Shown here: in pieces, positions 50,981-63,705 of the stretch
Numbering within the stretch: position 1 is the stretch's first letter
How the letters are laid out: each line of letters begins with the position of its first letter
Assembly (NCBI GenBank): GCA_036345935.2
Contig: JADWOT020001415.1
Coordinates: 62,001 to 126,000 of the forward strand
Source of the DNA: Taenia hydatigena
Lineage: Eukaryota; Platyhelminthes; Cestoda; Cyclophyllidea; Taeniidae
Reading direction: 5' to 3'
DNA: 64,000 nt
Position numbers and translations under genes: made by a program
The notes under the pieces: model-generated
Seen by the model: only the letters and a program-made list of their open reading frames with translations
The model's database searches: none
What the model was told of the DNA's origin: nothing

Positions 50981-53900
50981 TTTTGATTTAACTGCATTCA
51001 AATTCCAAAGCTACCCTCTGTTAAAAGTACAGTATTTTCATGCGTGGATTTTTCGCTTTCCTTAAAAAATGATGTAAATTAAGGTTGTACTTATTGCTTC
51101 AAATAAGAAAAAGACAGTGATGAGTGTGGCCGTATATTCACACACTTATTTTATGGGGCAATTAGTTGGAAGCGCTTAGAGGACTATCAACCCGCTAATA
51201 CATCTCGTACACTCAAAAAGAAAAACTCAAGGAAAAGATTGCGTTAGTTGAAGTATAGGTGTCTAATAATTTATTAAGTGATTGCGAGCGATAGTCAGTA
51301 ATAATAGCATTCGCAGCGTGTTTGAAGCGAGAGAGGTATAGAGAAGGGTATGTGCACCATCGACTAGTGCCAGTGTAAGCGCAACCTTGGTCATGTTCAC
51401 CGTTTGCCACCATTGCTACGACCATCCCACGGCTGCGCACACGGCGACCAACATTGCAGCTTTTTCACAGTCCACAATCCCCACTTCTGCGCACATTGGG
51501 AATCCTTCGCAACCTCACTCTACGGTGCTCTCTTTCACGCATGCGAACATGGTCGACTTCCCCACTCCATTTCTTTGGCTCTCTCTGCTTTCTTTGGAAC
51601 TGACCTGCCCGAAACTCGTGCCCGCTGATCTCTAAGGATGCATAGTCTGCAAAATCGTAAGTGACTGACCAAGCCTAAACGTTATAGCTGGTGAGAAATC
51701 AAGCAAGCATTTTTGTGAATAGTGACTACCTTTGCCGATGTACACACAGCAGAGTATGGGCTAGCATTGAGCTGTACCGAACCACTAAAAAACTTTGGTT
51801 ATTTTCGGATAGGAATTTCGTTAAATGAAATCAGACTATTAGCGTCAAATGCTTTCTCGTTTGCGAGTGTGCAGAGATTGGGCTTAATGGCACCCACTGT
51901 GTGGCAATGCAAAGAGAAATCCTCTAAGTGCGACTATAAGCGCAAGGGCTTTAATTTTCTTTTTGGCTGCATTGCGTGCTAGTTATATTTTACAGCCTCT
52001 TGAACATTTTTCCAAGGGTGCAATTCTTTGTTCCTAATAACAGGGTTTTACAACATTTACCCCTTTGGATTAGTGCGAGCAAGTCATACACTGAGACCAT
52101 ACCTATATTGGATGTGGTCTTCGACCCTTTAATTATCCGAAAATCGGCAACATTTGAAATGCTGCATTTTAGCGCACTGAGCCTTTAACGATGTTGCAAC
52201 ACGCGGCCACGCTGAATGTAGACTAATATCCTACACATTTGCAAAATTTGTTTTTAAGCTTCTCGGTAAGTACAGGTAAAACCTTTGCAGATGAACAAAC
52301 AAACCAATTTGGATGGTTGTTTAGAAGAATTACCATCCCTTCTCTGCTGTAGTTTACATTAGTCGAAGTGCTGCAGTAGATGTAAGTCGATAGTAGCAGA
52401 CACAAAAATTTGTGATAGCTGGAATCATTTTACACCGAAAAGGTTAAATTTTCAATGCATCAGAGATCTCATCTCGCAGTTGGGCCTTGTTGATTTAGCT
52501 ACACTTGGTACTCCTTTGTTCTGTAATAGCATCACCTAAATCAGCGATTGTCTTTCTTGCTGTTCTGTACCTAAATAATGATTTGAATACAAGACCACTA
52601 AAAATAACTGCAATGGAGCACTGAGAGCTTAGATTGAAAGTGAATCACACAAATTGACTTAAAATGAATTGTTCTTAAGACCGCGTGTAAACATGCGTGC
52701 AGATGGGGGAATCCATAAAGATGTTTCGACTAATTAAGCTCTAAAACCACTCGCAGAATGCGCCGACTTCTATTTACGACATAATCCACTAATTCTTGCA
52801 ACGTGCAGTAATAGGTAAGAACTACAATCATTATTAGATCGCAGCCAATTGGCAATCTGCTTTGAGTCATCACCTTGCATGAAACTGTTACGGATAATTT
52901 CAATGCGGTAATAGCCAAGCAGCCATGTCTATGTTCCATAATTTCATTAAAGTTTATGCTTTAGATCCCATTTCATTTCTTAGTTTACCTACGGCAAGCA
53001 TAAACGCTGCTTAATAAATGTTTGCCTCGAAAATAATCCAGGATATTGTCTGTCTAGTCGGGATAATGCGACAATGAGGAAATGGGAAGAGGGTCTGTGC
53101 AACAGATGCACATGCACTGCGGAAGAGACTACTTAGACATTGTTGAATGATATGCGGTTTGATCACAAGTAGAAGGCAGATACCTTCTAGATGTAGATGT
53201 ATTCCCAAAGACTGCGCACCACTGTGTTGCACTAACCACATAAAATGCTTCCCTGTGTCTGTGCATGCGTGCAAACCATGACTATTTCCGTTAAGCAAAT
53301 TAATCTATAGCTTTTTTTGTTTCATCCTAAGAATCTCGGTTAGGCAGGGACTTCCCTCTTATGTGTAGCTCAACGCTTATTTGTATGCAGTTGGCATTAA
53401 TTTTCATAATTTCCCTCTCCATTTCCTTAAATAGAAGACTGCTGCCATCGTGGTCGGTCTGCTACTTGCATTAAACTTATTCCTATATGCACAATTTAAA
53501 ACAAGTAGGACTATCTTATTTAAAGCAATGTGAGTTACTGCCCTATCACAGTTTGCACATCTCTAACTAAGTATTTACAACTTTGGATGATATCCTACTC
53601 TTGCCACTTTTGCAGAGGCACCAAATGGTGTGTTATATCTTTTGTAGTAAATCCAGTCCCAACCTTAGGAGCGACGAATCTAAGTGCGTAGGACGCCATT
53701 AGGTTTCAAAGCCATATCAGAGCGTACTAGGAGCAGAGAATGACTTGTTAACAGCATGTAGCGATTGCTTGTTAGGTTGAGAATGAACCCTGTAAAAATC
53801 ATCCCCAGAGAAATCAAGAAGTGGGTTGCATTGTGTGGGTTCAATCAGTCAGCTATCCACACACTAGCGTTCATTAAATGAAGGACTGGTCTTCCTAGTG

Positions 53901-56900
53901 ATCACTGCTTTCAGCCATTGGTGTTGCGCTAAATGGCCATGATCTTTGACGTAATATTGTCTCCTTGGTATGGCTTTAGCTCTCTTGCGTGTCAAGTAAA
54001 GCGACGTTAATTCAAACCAAAGGTTCAAAAGCTTTACAGCATGAAGAAATTGTTGTTGACTGACAGTGCATCAACACTTCTCAGGTAGGCATCAGTGCTC
54101 AATGCTGTTAGTAAACTTCGAAAGAAGGTGTGCAAATGGCTGTAGGATTAAATTGCATGTCACAGTATGCAAAGTTACAACAAAGTAGATGGTTAAATAA
54201 ATACGACTATTGCTACAGAGATTTGACGAAGTAGTCATCACCTAAGACAATAAACGGTGGTTCTTGACATTTATTGATGCGAATTGTAGCATATTCGGCG
54301 TTAAGAAAGCCGGTATATTGGCTGAAAGTCTCAAGTAATTTGCGTAGCCTATCATTTTGAGACTGAATGACGAGAACAAGAAGCTTCTTCACAGTTGGCA
54401 TTAAAGGATTTGGACCTAAGGAAGGTAAACGCCACTCAAATGCTCACGAAGTATTTTATGCATTCAAGTGTTCTAAATATTAATTTACGAAATTAAATAT
54501 GAGCCTTGGTCAGGTCAGATCAAAGGATGAGGAGCAAATTATGAAGTCAGGACACATCCTTTACAGCCACATCTTTGCCGCAATAATCTCTGCTTACTAT
54601 TTAATTTAATGCACTTTTAGGCACGTCGCACAAAAGCAAGTGGAATTAAGAGGCTGCATGCATGCATAGAAGAGCAGTTCACATCAATTCGCACCGAGTA
54701 AAACGGGGTCACAACGGCCGCCTTGCGATTCTTATGCAGCAAATCGCAGAACTGCGCCCAAGGATGAGTAAGAATCGGAGGTTAAAAGCTTGAATGATTT
54801 TTCTACTGCTAACAAATGGTCCATTTGCCATGCTCGATGACAAGAACAGATTATTGTTGTGCTTCAGAAGATTTGACAAGGAGTTATCGGGTTTTTAAAG
54901 AGGCCAAGAGGCAGCCTTAAATGACTTTCCAGAGTTACCAGGGTGTCTAGAATTGTGAGATGTGATTTAATCCATAAAATCAAAATAAGTAATTCATGTT
55001 AAATTCCCTGTATTAACGGCGAGATAGAGATAAAATCCATTATTGTCAGATTGCTCCACGCTGCGTTGAGTAGACTAACGAATTTAGCGAAAAACTAAGA
55101 TAGTGTCGGAACTTAGTCCTTCCTCAGTAAAGATGCTTACTCAGGTCAATTGCCTAATGCCGAGGGACAGAGCATATCTATTTTCCATAAGGCCAGTGGG
55201 AGCATGATAGCTATATCTCGTACAAGAACGCCTCCAATAGCATCACTTTTGGTCACTCCACCGAGTTTTGGCATTTGGATCCGCCTTCTACATGACACCA
55301 GATGTCATGTTGCGTTTAACCGCTCGTTGCTGCTCCACTTTCATCCCCACTTCGCTAGTTCTGAGTGACAAGCAGACTCAATTTTCAGGCCATCATGAAC
55401 TCTTTAGCTCCCTGTTGCAGTTCATGCTGATTTCAAACAGAATGAGAATTGCAGTTTAGAAGACGTAGTGCCATTTTCTGTATGTTTCAAAAACCCTTTT
55501 CGTGCTGTTGTCCAGTCAGGCAGAAAGGGCTGGATGTAATTATTATAATTCCATTGATTCTTGCAGCCTCGACTTTTAGGATTCGCACCGGTTAGAAGGG
55601 AAGAATAAGCAAGATAATCATTGCAATGAAGTGAGGCGTTGACCCCTTCAGTCTTAGGTGCAGATGAGATGCGCTAAATGTGGAAGCAGAGAAGTAGCCA
55701 CAATAAGTTATGCTCGGGCTTATGTGCTGCAACACTTGCGTGATGGGAGTTTATCGAGTAATGATGTACAGAAGTCTTATTCAGAAGCAATATTCGCGTA
55801 AAGTAGTAAAGCTTTGAATCTAGGGTTTTGAATCAAAGTGACATCAAAGAATTTGAACACGACCCGAGAGAGAATGCCAATTCTTTGAGCTAAACGTCTG
55901 AATTGGCTTGTCCGTTGGTCTGCAGAAGTTAACTTCCTACTTTTGCTAATTTGTAGGATATTGGTCTACTTGCAGCGTGATTATTTGGTACATTATCGTT
56001 GAGGGTTCGGTGAACTAGGATTTAGCATTGTGAATATTGCCGATTTTCGGTGGTTAAATGATCGCCATTCAGTTCATAGCAAAATTTGGCCGAAGACTGC
56101 ATCCTATTTAGTTATGGTTATAACGTATGACCGTTTATTAATATTCACAAGGTATTAAAGTCTATACCTAGTCTGCATTTTAAATGCACCACGGCGTTGG
56201 CGGCGAACTGGACCACGCAGTTGAGGAGGATTACGCGTAGTTAGGTCATAGATTAATGGCATAGACCCATTAGTTGTGCACATAATCCTGTTCTCCTTTA
56301 TGCGCGCGTTGCGTCAGTTACGGGAAACATCTCCGCGCGTGCATGCATGCGCAAGAACCATCGTACCAGACCTTAGATTGGCTCCATAATCTTAATTCAA
56401 CGGAGCATAAAAGATTAGATGCGTGTATGCGTGTGTGAATATTAGATGAAATGTCATGCAATACTCACGATGCATTCTCATCAATTGGCCAAATTTTTTC
56501 TCAACTTTGTTTTTGAATCAGAGCGAATTCGCGAAATTTCGAGCGTATGTGTAAAATTTTTTTTCTTATATCTTTAAGGCTAGCAATAGCATGATCTCAT
56601 TTATCCCATTCAGAGAAACTTAGCAATTTAGAATAATGTTTACGCAGCTCGACGATTGCCTAAAGTCGAGTTATTAATAATTTAATGAAGCAATTTGTTA
56701 ATAAAATAATGTCAAGCTTTAAGCGAAACCACCGGCTTATGCCGACTCCTTTTGGCCGGAATTTATACTCTTCTGCGAGGTATTGCTATACTTTTGAGCT
56801 AAGTTACATTACTTTGTCCTCATCAGTGCCCGAATCCAGGTTAAAGCAGGCAAATTGAGCCAATCTAAAAGTCGGTCAATATTTTATTGTGCAAGTAAGA

Positions 56901-59900
56901 TTAGTTGCAATGCCTCCTCTAAGTGAAATTGGAAGTCTTGGCACTCAGAATGGGTGCCAATCCAGATGATTATAGGCTCACCGTGATTTTACATTCTCGT
57001 ATTAAACTGCAAACAAATAATAATCAAAGTGGTCGTTTAACTCTTCTTCAAAGGCGAAATTCGAAAACTTTGCAAAGCGGCAGGAGACACGAAATTTTTA
57101 GCGCAAAACTAGGTGTCGCAGGAGCATGCAATTGGTTTAATGCTCAATGGAGGATCACAACAATCAGCAATGAAAATAGAGGAAATCTAAAGATTATTTT
57201 ACACTGCCTTTCGCACGTGTTCTGCTGCCACATTGTTTCAAACCTACAGATAAAGAAACCATGGAACGTGGAAAGGCTAATCATCATTGACACCACATCA
57301 AGAATACCGGTTAGACATCTGGATGTTGATAAATTTTAGATAGTTTCAAAACTACTTGATATGCCACAATATGTGAATGTCAATGAATTTGGCGACCGGA
57401 AATCAACGCCTCGTAATGCTTTAGTCGGCTGGCATTATCGGATATGTATGATCGAGGTGCAAGGGCTTCATTTTTTCAAGCCAAGGCGTGACAACGTCTG
57501 AAGATCTTAAGGGCAGACAGAAACAGCTCGTATTTGCATAAGCAAAGCATATACAAGCGCTCCGAGTGACCCCCTCCTTTCACTCCTCCTTTAGGCACAC
57601 GACCAAGCCGTTCAAGTTCCTTCGTGCAGTTTTGCCGAACCTTAGCTTGCGCCTGCTGTCGGATATCGTGTTTTGCTGATTTTGAATTTTTTTCTTGTAA
57701 TAGCGCTCACATTAACGTTCATTCTGGGTTGGTGGTCCGAACAAGCACTTAGGATCTGAAGCACAAAAGATCCGCTAACAAAAAGGACTTATACAGGAAA
57801 GCAATGGATGAGAGATGGGTAGATGAAGAATCCAGTAGCGGTCCTGTTGCTGGCAGCATGGCAGCATGATAAAGTAAACATCGACAACGTCATAAATGCC
57901 TATAAAGCAGGAATCGTCCTGTTGCCTGAGGATCCCGCAATGTCCAGCACCGCTAATTTCGAGGGTCTTTAAGTTTCCGATTCTCATATAAGTCTGTCCC
58001 AAAAAATTTACAGGTCGTCAATATCGAAATTCACGCATCGAGCTAGTCTGTAAAGCCCTCTGTTGCAGGATGTCTCCACACCGGTATCAAATTATGCTTT
58101 GCATGTACTTCGCGACTCATGGACATGGCCTGATGCATGCATTTGTCAAGCGTGTGCGTGGCAGCGCTGAACAAATGAAGTACGGGAACGCTCATGCACA
58201 ATGTGTCAAGATAAGCATCCCCACTTTTGTGTTGAGACCTTTGTTTAAAGAATCTTATGCGCAACAAAGACTTCGACCTATGTACACGTCAATTCTTTCG
58301 GATGTTCCTTTAAAACCATGCATTTGTCAATTTTCAGTGGTTACATTCATCAGCAGTATCTAGAGGGCATGAGCCTGACATTAGAATCTGGGTTGATCTG
58401 TTTCACTGGTACCCGACTAAACTTAGCAGGAGTTTTCTACTTAATGGATCGTTGTTTTCTATGATGACGTGTGATGACTCAAATTTGCATTACATGCCAT
58501 TCGCTAGTTATTTTTAATTTTCTAATCCCCACGCATTCGGATTTACTGCAGCACAAAACCGCCGAATTTGTTTGACCATCTTTGCTACCTAAGGCTTAGA
58601 AGTAAACTTCGCCAATTCACCTACTTTTAAGCTAGGTGTGAAACCAATCTCTTGATGATCTTTAATTTAGCCGCATTAATATGACGGGTGGAATTGCACA
58701 ACTCTCTGACCCTTTATCCTTTTACTGCTTTTACTAGGCAGGCAGAATAATAGTTCTGTTTTACAGTTTCAATCTCTTTGTCTATTGCAAGTGTTTTTAA
58801 TGCAGCCTATCCACTTGGCGTTTTGTTCATGTTCCAATAATCGTAAGTTCTTACTCACGAATTGGGACCGGTTTGGTGTCGCTTAATGTTGTGGTTTTGC
58901 CCGTCGCCTTTGCCAAAAAGAGCTGTTCGATATAACTCTAGGTGTCTTATGTCAAAAAGTGCCAGACACGGCATGTTGTCAATGAGAAACGCAAGAATGG
59001 ATCAAATGTCTCAGCAATTTTAAGGTAATAACGGCTGAATTGGGATGAGTTGACCTCTTTACTGAAGTAGGGAACACCATTGTGCTGTTGGGGAAAGCAA
59101 AAATTGGTAGGGTGTTTAAAATTATTGAGATTTCAGAAACATGGAGTATTGTATGCCCCATGTATCATTTGAGAGAAGCATGCGATCCATTGCTGCTGTT
59201 CATATGAGTGTTGCATTTTAAGGGTATTTTGCCCCTTCAGGATAGACGCAGGCTAGCCTAAAAAACAGAAGAAGCGGTAAGGAGTGGGTAGAGCAGTATT
59301 ATGCCACAGTAGCTACGTTGCAATTTGGTCACTCAGTACTGTGGCATTGTGGAAAATGGCATTTGCGTGCGCGAGCTTGATCCCAGGCAAGTTCATAGCC
59401 AGAATAATCAGAAAAGAGAAGCACTTCAAAGCGAATGACCTGCATGTGATTCGGAATAATGCGCGACGGCTGCGAACATGGCTTGCGGATAATTTTAAGA
59501 GACATATGATTTTTTTCCTTCTGGCTAAGCTCGATCAATGAGGAACTGTCAACGCATTTGACGCCAAACTGCGTGTGGTATAAGCCAGAGTAAATAGCAC
59601 ATCGACTACACCAACTCCCATACGGCTTGAAATATCAGAAGGATATACGTCGAAATTGTCTCAGCATGCTATATGATTTCTGGCGCAATCGGCAGTATCA
59701 CTACTGAAAGCTTGTCTGCTGCACGAAACAATCTTGATCGAGGTACAGGGCTGAAGTTTAAAGAGAGCTATTCAGAATGGCGCGAGGGATGATAGTGCGG
59801 CCCGAAATTGTTCCTATTGCAGTCTTCACGGTGTATCGCCGATCCAAGTATGTGTAATTTACTGGGAAAGGCTAGCTTCGTCCTGAAGAGTAGTATGTCG

Positions 59901-61256
59901 CCACCAATGCGCCGAATATGATGGGCAATGACGCGTGCTTTGACATGGGTAATGTTCATGGGACAATTCGCAACAATCTCCAGCCACAGACAAATCACAG
60001 TCGTGGAACTTACCAATCAAATGTGCTTCGTCCATCTGCCACTTACGAGCAAATGAAACCTGATGAGATCCAAAGGCCATCATTTCAACGTTTCTCGCTT
60101 CTCCAAGCACTTACTCACTGATTTGCGATTAACAGGACTGGGAATTAGTGATTAAGATGACATTCGCATCGCAGCATCTGTCATGAAGATGAATGGGACG
60201 ACTAATATTTGAATAGCGAATACAGTACCCGTTCCACATTTTCTTACTCTCCACCGCTGCATCCTCCCACGAATGCGACTCGTTTGTGCTTTTCACCTCC
60301 CTGTGTGGGTTAGTTAGAGACACTGAAATGACTGCTGACACAATAATTTGCTTTCTTGAGCAAAAAACAGCAACTGCGACATGAGTGGTTTGATGTGATG
60401 CAACTGGAACGCATTCAGGATAGAGTGATGTCGAGGAAGATCAAAGACGTTCAAGGCCAGTCAATAGTAGTGGTCATAAATGGATGCGTACCAGACTTCC
60501 ACAGACGAGTCGCTTTGCAGAAATTAAAATAATCGTTGCCAGACTTGCGTCTCATCTGAGTGTACAATAGCGCTCAAAATCCGTCAATATTACCTAATGG
60601 ATACAAGACTTGGATTTTCACACAATGTGTTTCTTGAAGGAAACTTAAGTGTCTAAACTTACCATTTTTATGCGGGATGAGAAGGTGGAATCGTAAGCAA
60701 TGGGGAAACAAAGTGACGGCGTCTGCAGTGCAACTCACCCGTGGCATTCTCCACTGCCAAACAAAACATAAAACAATTGGCGCAAGATATCTTGCAGTCC
60801 TTTTTGATAACGCACCAATAAAGTCTGTTGTGCCATAGTGAGTAACTATCGCAGTCTTTTGTCCACAAAACAGCTGTAGCGCACCCAGAGTGAAGGGCGC
60901 AGCGCTAACTAAGCATTGTGGACTATCGATGCGTTTAAAAATAGTTTGGCTTAGTTTAGGCTCTTTATCACCTGACTAATATTGGGCTTTCCGGTAAAAC
61001 CTGTGTTACATTTGTCTGTATTGTTACGGGCAAAGGCTGCATAAAACTAACCCATTCTAACACTATCTACCACCTATCATTCAAAGGGGCTCATCTTTAC
61101 CTGTTGCCCACAAATCTATTTGCTGAACTGCTTCATGATTTACAGGCAGTCAATTAGACCTCTGACCACGCTCATTCCGCAAAGCATCAAAGGAAGCGTA
61201 ACAAAATGCTGTGATGCGATCGACGAAACCATGTAAAACTAGTTTTCAGGAGTTAA
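50981..61256. other. Gene-poor stretch with scattered weak candidates
   Basis: I see no recognisable domain here. The better open frames are 51722-51982 (+); 54213-54396 (-, with segment LRKLLETFSQYTGFLNAEYA); 56923-57339 (+, 138 codons); 58070-58363 (+) and 59284-59541 (+). Each lacks a phase-matched neighbour. A weak palindrome-rich, AT-rich tract lies near 56440-56720. The 3' flank of the guanylate cyclase gene (below 61257) has no obvious minus-strand AATAAA close to the stop. Confidence 0.35.
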
Positions 61257-61456
61257 TCATATAGCAGTTGACATTGCTTCCATTGCTAATGGAGGCGGTT
61301 GAGGTAAAGGCTTGTAAAAATTGTCACTGCTAGTAAGCCAATAACTTCTCGTCTCCACGCCACCTCCGAATTCAAATGAAACACAATGCTCAGCATGGCA
61401 GCCTCCGATTTCATCCAATATTTCCTTTATCGCTTCGCTGATGTGCATTTTGGATG
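61257..61456 (-). CDS. Guanylate cyclase terminal exon
   Basis: The exon completes the cyclase fold ([17 protein letters not shown], then ETRSYWL, matching the usual R-T-Y-W-L end). It adds a tail of about 27 residues with a [10 protein letters not shown] stretch before TGA at 61257-61259. It is preceded by a 68-nt intron ending CTTCCAG. Confidence 0.95.
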
Positions 61457-63705
61457 CTGGAAGGTAAAGATTTTACGTTGGAGTAACGGCGACATGGAAG
61501 TAGGCAAAGAGGCGCGCCACTAACCGGCTCCAGATGACTCCATCTTCAGCGCTCGATTAACGGCATCACCAAAGAGGCAGTAACGAGGCATTGTAAGCCT
61601 TACGACACCAGCAACGCAAGGTCCTGCAGGTAAACAGAGCATTGTTTCTTCAATGTTATGCATCTGATTGCATGGTTTGTAGTCCCAATGAGAAGCGATG
61701 ATTAAATACTTTATTTGAATGTCAGCTCTTGATAGCTTGCTGCATGCTAATTGGTCAGTGCTTCATAATTGTTTGACGCCATCAGCATATCTCACCTGTC
61801 TAATGAGAATTCTGTGGGCACAATGTGGTCTCAAATGGAAAGCTATAATTGCAAAAGAGTGCATGAATTGATGCAGCACCTGTGTGGCAATAGTGACAAG
61901 GCATGAATCACAGCGTGAAGACGGCTTATAGCTAAGCTGAATTTTAGGCCCAGACTGGTCTTTTGCCGCAGTCATTGCACAAATGTCTTTGACATTTGTT
62001 TGACCAACTTGATATTCATCTTGCACGCACGGACTAGGAAGGAAACGAGGTCAGATATCCATCAAACTAACCACTATGCAGACCGATGCGCAGCCTCAAG
62101 GGGACCTGCGGCAGGTGCTTAATGGTAAAAGCGCCACAAGCACTAAGCAGATCGAGGGCCATCGTTGTGACCTCAGCTGCGTGGCGTCGTCCATTACGGA
62201 CTGGTAACCCTGAAGTCACCATGTAGGCGTCTCCTATCGTTTCCACCTAGAAGGGGTGAGCCTTGAGTTTAATGGCGGGTATAGAGAGCACTTCTGTTCC
62301 ATCTGTGTTTGTGGTTCAGTGAGAGCTGTGGGTATCGATTAGACTATTGAGCAAAGGAACGTAGCATGAGATACCGCAAATTCAACTGAGTGTTTGCATT
62401 ACACGCCAGATTGTCATCCTTTTAAACAAGTTAAACGAATGGTTCACAAGTGATATTTTTTCGACCTTAGTGAGTTCAAGCAAATGTAGACATCAGTTAG
62501 TTCACACTTCGTTTATTTAATAAAGCTTGATCTGCAACACATTTTATTTCAGCATGTAGGAGTGTGGCGAGTCGGGAGTCTAATCTGCACCATTGAGCAG
62601 ACTAAAGCATCTCCATCTTAACTCACCTTGTAGACGTCGTAGTGTGCGATCGGCTTGTCAAACAATGTGTGCAAGTCGTTAAGAAGATCAACAACCTGCA
62701 GTGGTGTGGACATTGCAGAAATGGTTGTGAAGCCGAAAATGTCGCTAATATAGATTGACACCTCATCGTAGGTCTCAGGAGCCACTGCGATCCCCGCCTT
62801 CAACGCTTCTGCCACAACCCTACAATTCCAGCTTGATTTTATTCACCTACTCGCCCATTGTTCAGGGTCTAGTCTTGTGCGGTCGTACAAAAATGCAAAG
62901 CTACAGAATGAAATCATAGCATCCACTGCTGCTAACTAGAATTGATGAGGATGGCAACTCACGGAGGTAGCAAACGACAGATGAGAAGTTCCTTCTTTCT
63001 CCTTTCATTCTCCAGTTCATCCGTTCGAGCCTTCACCTCTTCTTCCAACCGACTCGAGTAATCTTCCATTATTTTGAACATGTGCTCCACAATATTCGCT
63101 ATTCTTAGCAAAACATGCATGCGATCATAAACGATGGCAAAGTCACTTTCCTCTGGTCAGTTGTTGAATCTCTTCATTCAACTCCTTGAATGTTGGTCTC
63201 AGTCGCGGATTTTCTGAACACGCTCGCTGAATAATGTCTATGTAAGTCGGTGGGACACCCGTTTCAAGGAGCTGAAGCAGGAATGCGAGTAGGGCAGGCT
63301 TGTGCTTTGCCATCAAAAGAGAGTGTGATACAACGCAGTGCTACACGAGTCTTTTAATGCAATCTCAAAAAAATTGACATGAATAGTGCTGCGTCCTCCA
63401 CTTGCATATTATCTGGCCCATAGGGTTTCGTCTGATAGAAAACTTCGTGCATTATTATGCCGAATGCATAGACATGGCCTGGCTTAGTTCCAAGCAAAGC
63501 CGCTGTCTCATCGCACAGTAGCCCAGGCGCGAGGAACCGCATCGAAACGGACGCATGCTATCAAGTCTTTCGTGACTCGGTAGGGGTAAAAGTTCAAGTA
63601 ATAAGCTGGGAAACATTATTGGAATTTAGCAATTCGAACCCGATAGATACTTGACAACGACGAAGGATAGGTTGCATGTCGTGAACAAACTGCAGTCCGG
63701 AATTT
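61257..63705 (-). CDS. Receptor-type guanylate cyclase, C-terminal two-fifths
   Basis: Membrane guanylate cyclases make cGMP from GTP when an extracellular ligand or modulator acts on them. Eight phase-consistent minus-strand exons are seen: 63705-63615, 63557-63402, 63271-63147, 63103-62963, 62819-62627, 62246-62072, 61623-61525 and 61456-61257. They give about 390 codons: part of the kinase-homology domain, the coiled-coil dimerisation segment, the complete class III catalytic domain and a short Pro-rich tail. Both metal-binding Asp are kept (YISDIFGFT and IGDAYM). So are the guanine-recognising Glu (VETIGD) and Cys (RYCLFGD). The catalytic Arg is replaced by Lys. The usual MKGKG motif near the end is EFGGG. 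The extracellular, transmembrane and early kinase-homology parts are not in the window. Subtype cannot be decided. Confidence 0.95.
61525..61623 (-). CDS. Guanylate cyclase exon: catalytic Asn, with Lys for catalytic Arg
   Basis: The exon reads [20 protein letters not shown] then [12 protein letters not shown]. The Cys of RYCLFGD, which reads guanine, is present. The family pattern N-x3-R, which stabilises the transition state, is here N-x3-K (codon AAG at 61544-61546). Donor is GTTAGT. Confidence 0.96.
62072..62246 (-). CDS. Guanylate cyclase exon: catalytic domain, second metal Asp
   Basis: The exon begins [20 protein letters not shown] and ends [10 protein letters not shown]. It carries the guanine-selecting Glu of VETIGD and the second metal-binding Asp of GDAYM. 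Donor is GTTAGT. It is nearly colinear with the family consensus. Confidence 0.97.
62627..62819 (-). CDS. Guanylate cyclase exon: catalytic domain, first metal Asp
   Basis: The exon runs from [20 protein letters not shown] through [20 protein letters not shown] to HYDVYK. The Asp in SDIFGFT is the first metal ligand. Donor GTGAGT and acceptor TTGTAG are good. Confidence 0.97.
62963..63103 (-). CDS. Guanylate cyclase exon: dimerisation coiled coil
   Basis: The exon reads [20 protein letters not shown], then [20 protein letters not shown] and PP. It matches the signalling-helix segment that leads into the cyclase domain (typically NLE-x-LV-x-ERT-x-LL-LLP). Donor GTGAGT is consensus. This helix normally holds the two monomers together. 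Confidence 0.95.
63147..63271 (-). CDS. Guanylate cyclase exon: end of kinase-homology domain
   Basis: The exon reads [20 protein letters not shown] then [12 protein letters not shown]. This matches the C-lobe pattern ending in C-x3-(D/N)P-x2-RP-x-F in kinase folds. Acceptor CTGCTTCAG is used; an upstream acceptor near 63319 in the same frame would lengthen the exon. It is joined to the next exon by a 43-nt intron with donor GTGACT. Confidence 0.88.
63402..63557 (-). CDS. Guanylate cyclase exon: kinase-homology domain (APE/F-helix region)
   Basis: The exon contains RFLAPGLL where the family usually has LWTAPELL, and [14 protein letters not shown] where it usually has GDVYSFGIILQE. The usual Asp of the DVYSFG motif is His here. 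The end is placed at CAA|GTGGAG because its phase fits the next exon; a weaker donor (GTCAAT) lies 23 bases further on. Confidence 0.8.
63615..63705 (-). CDS. Guanylate cyclase exon: kinase-homology domain (first seen)
   Basis: The exon reads [14 protein letters not shown], then ELLNSNN, which corresponds to the helix and catalytic-loop region of protein kinase folds (compare the LNSxNV pattern). The HRD-type catalytic residues are absent, as in the inactive kinase-homology domains of these cyclases. Acceptor TTCCTAG is good. Donor AAT|GTTTCC is weak, but the phase matches the next exon through a 57-nt intron. This is the least certain exon of the gene. Confidence 0.5.

Noticed and set aside
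54213..54401. A minus-strand frame ending GDDYFVKSL, with a polymerase-like GDD
   Set aside because: No other polymerase motif is present, and the GDD alone is not evidence. It is kept only as a weak anonymous exon candidate.
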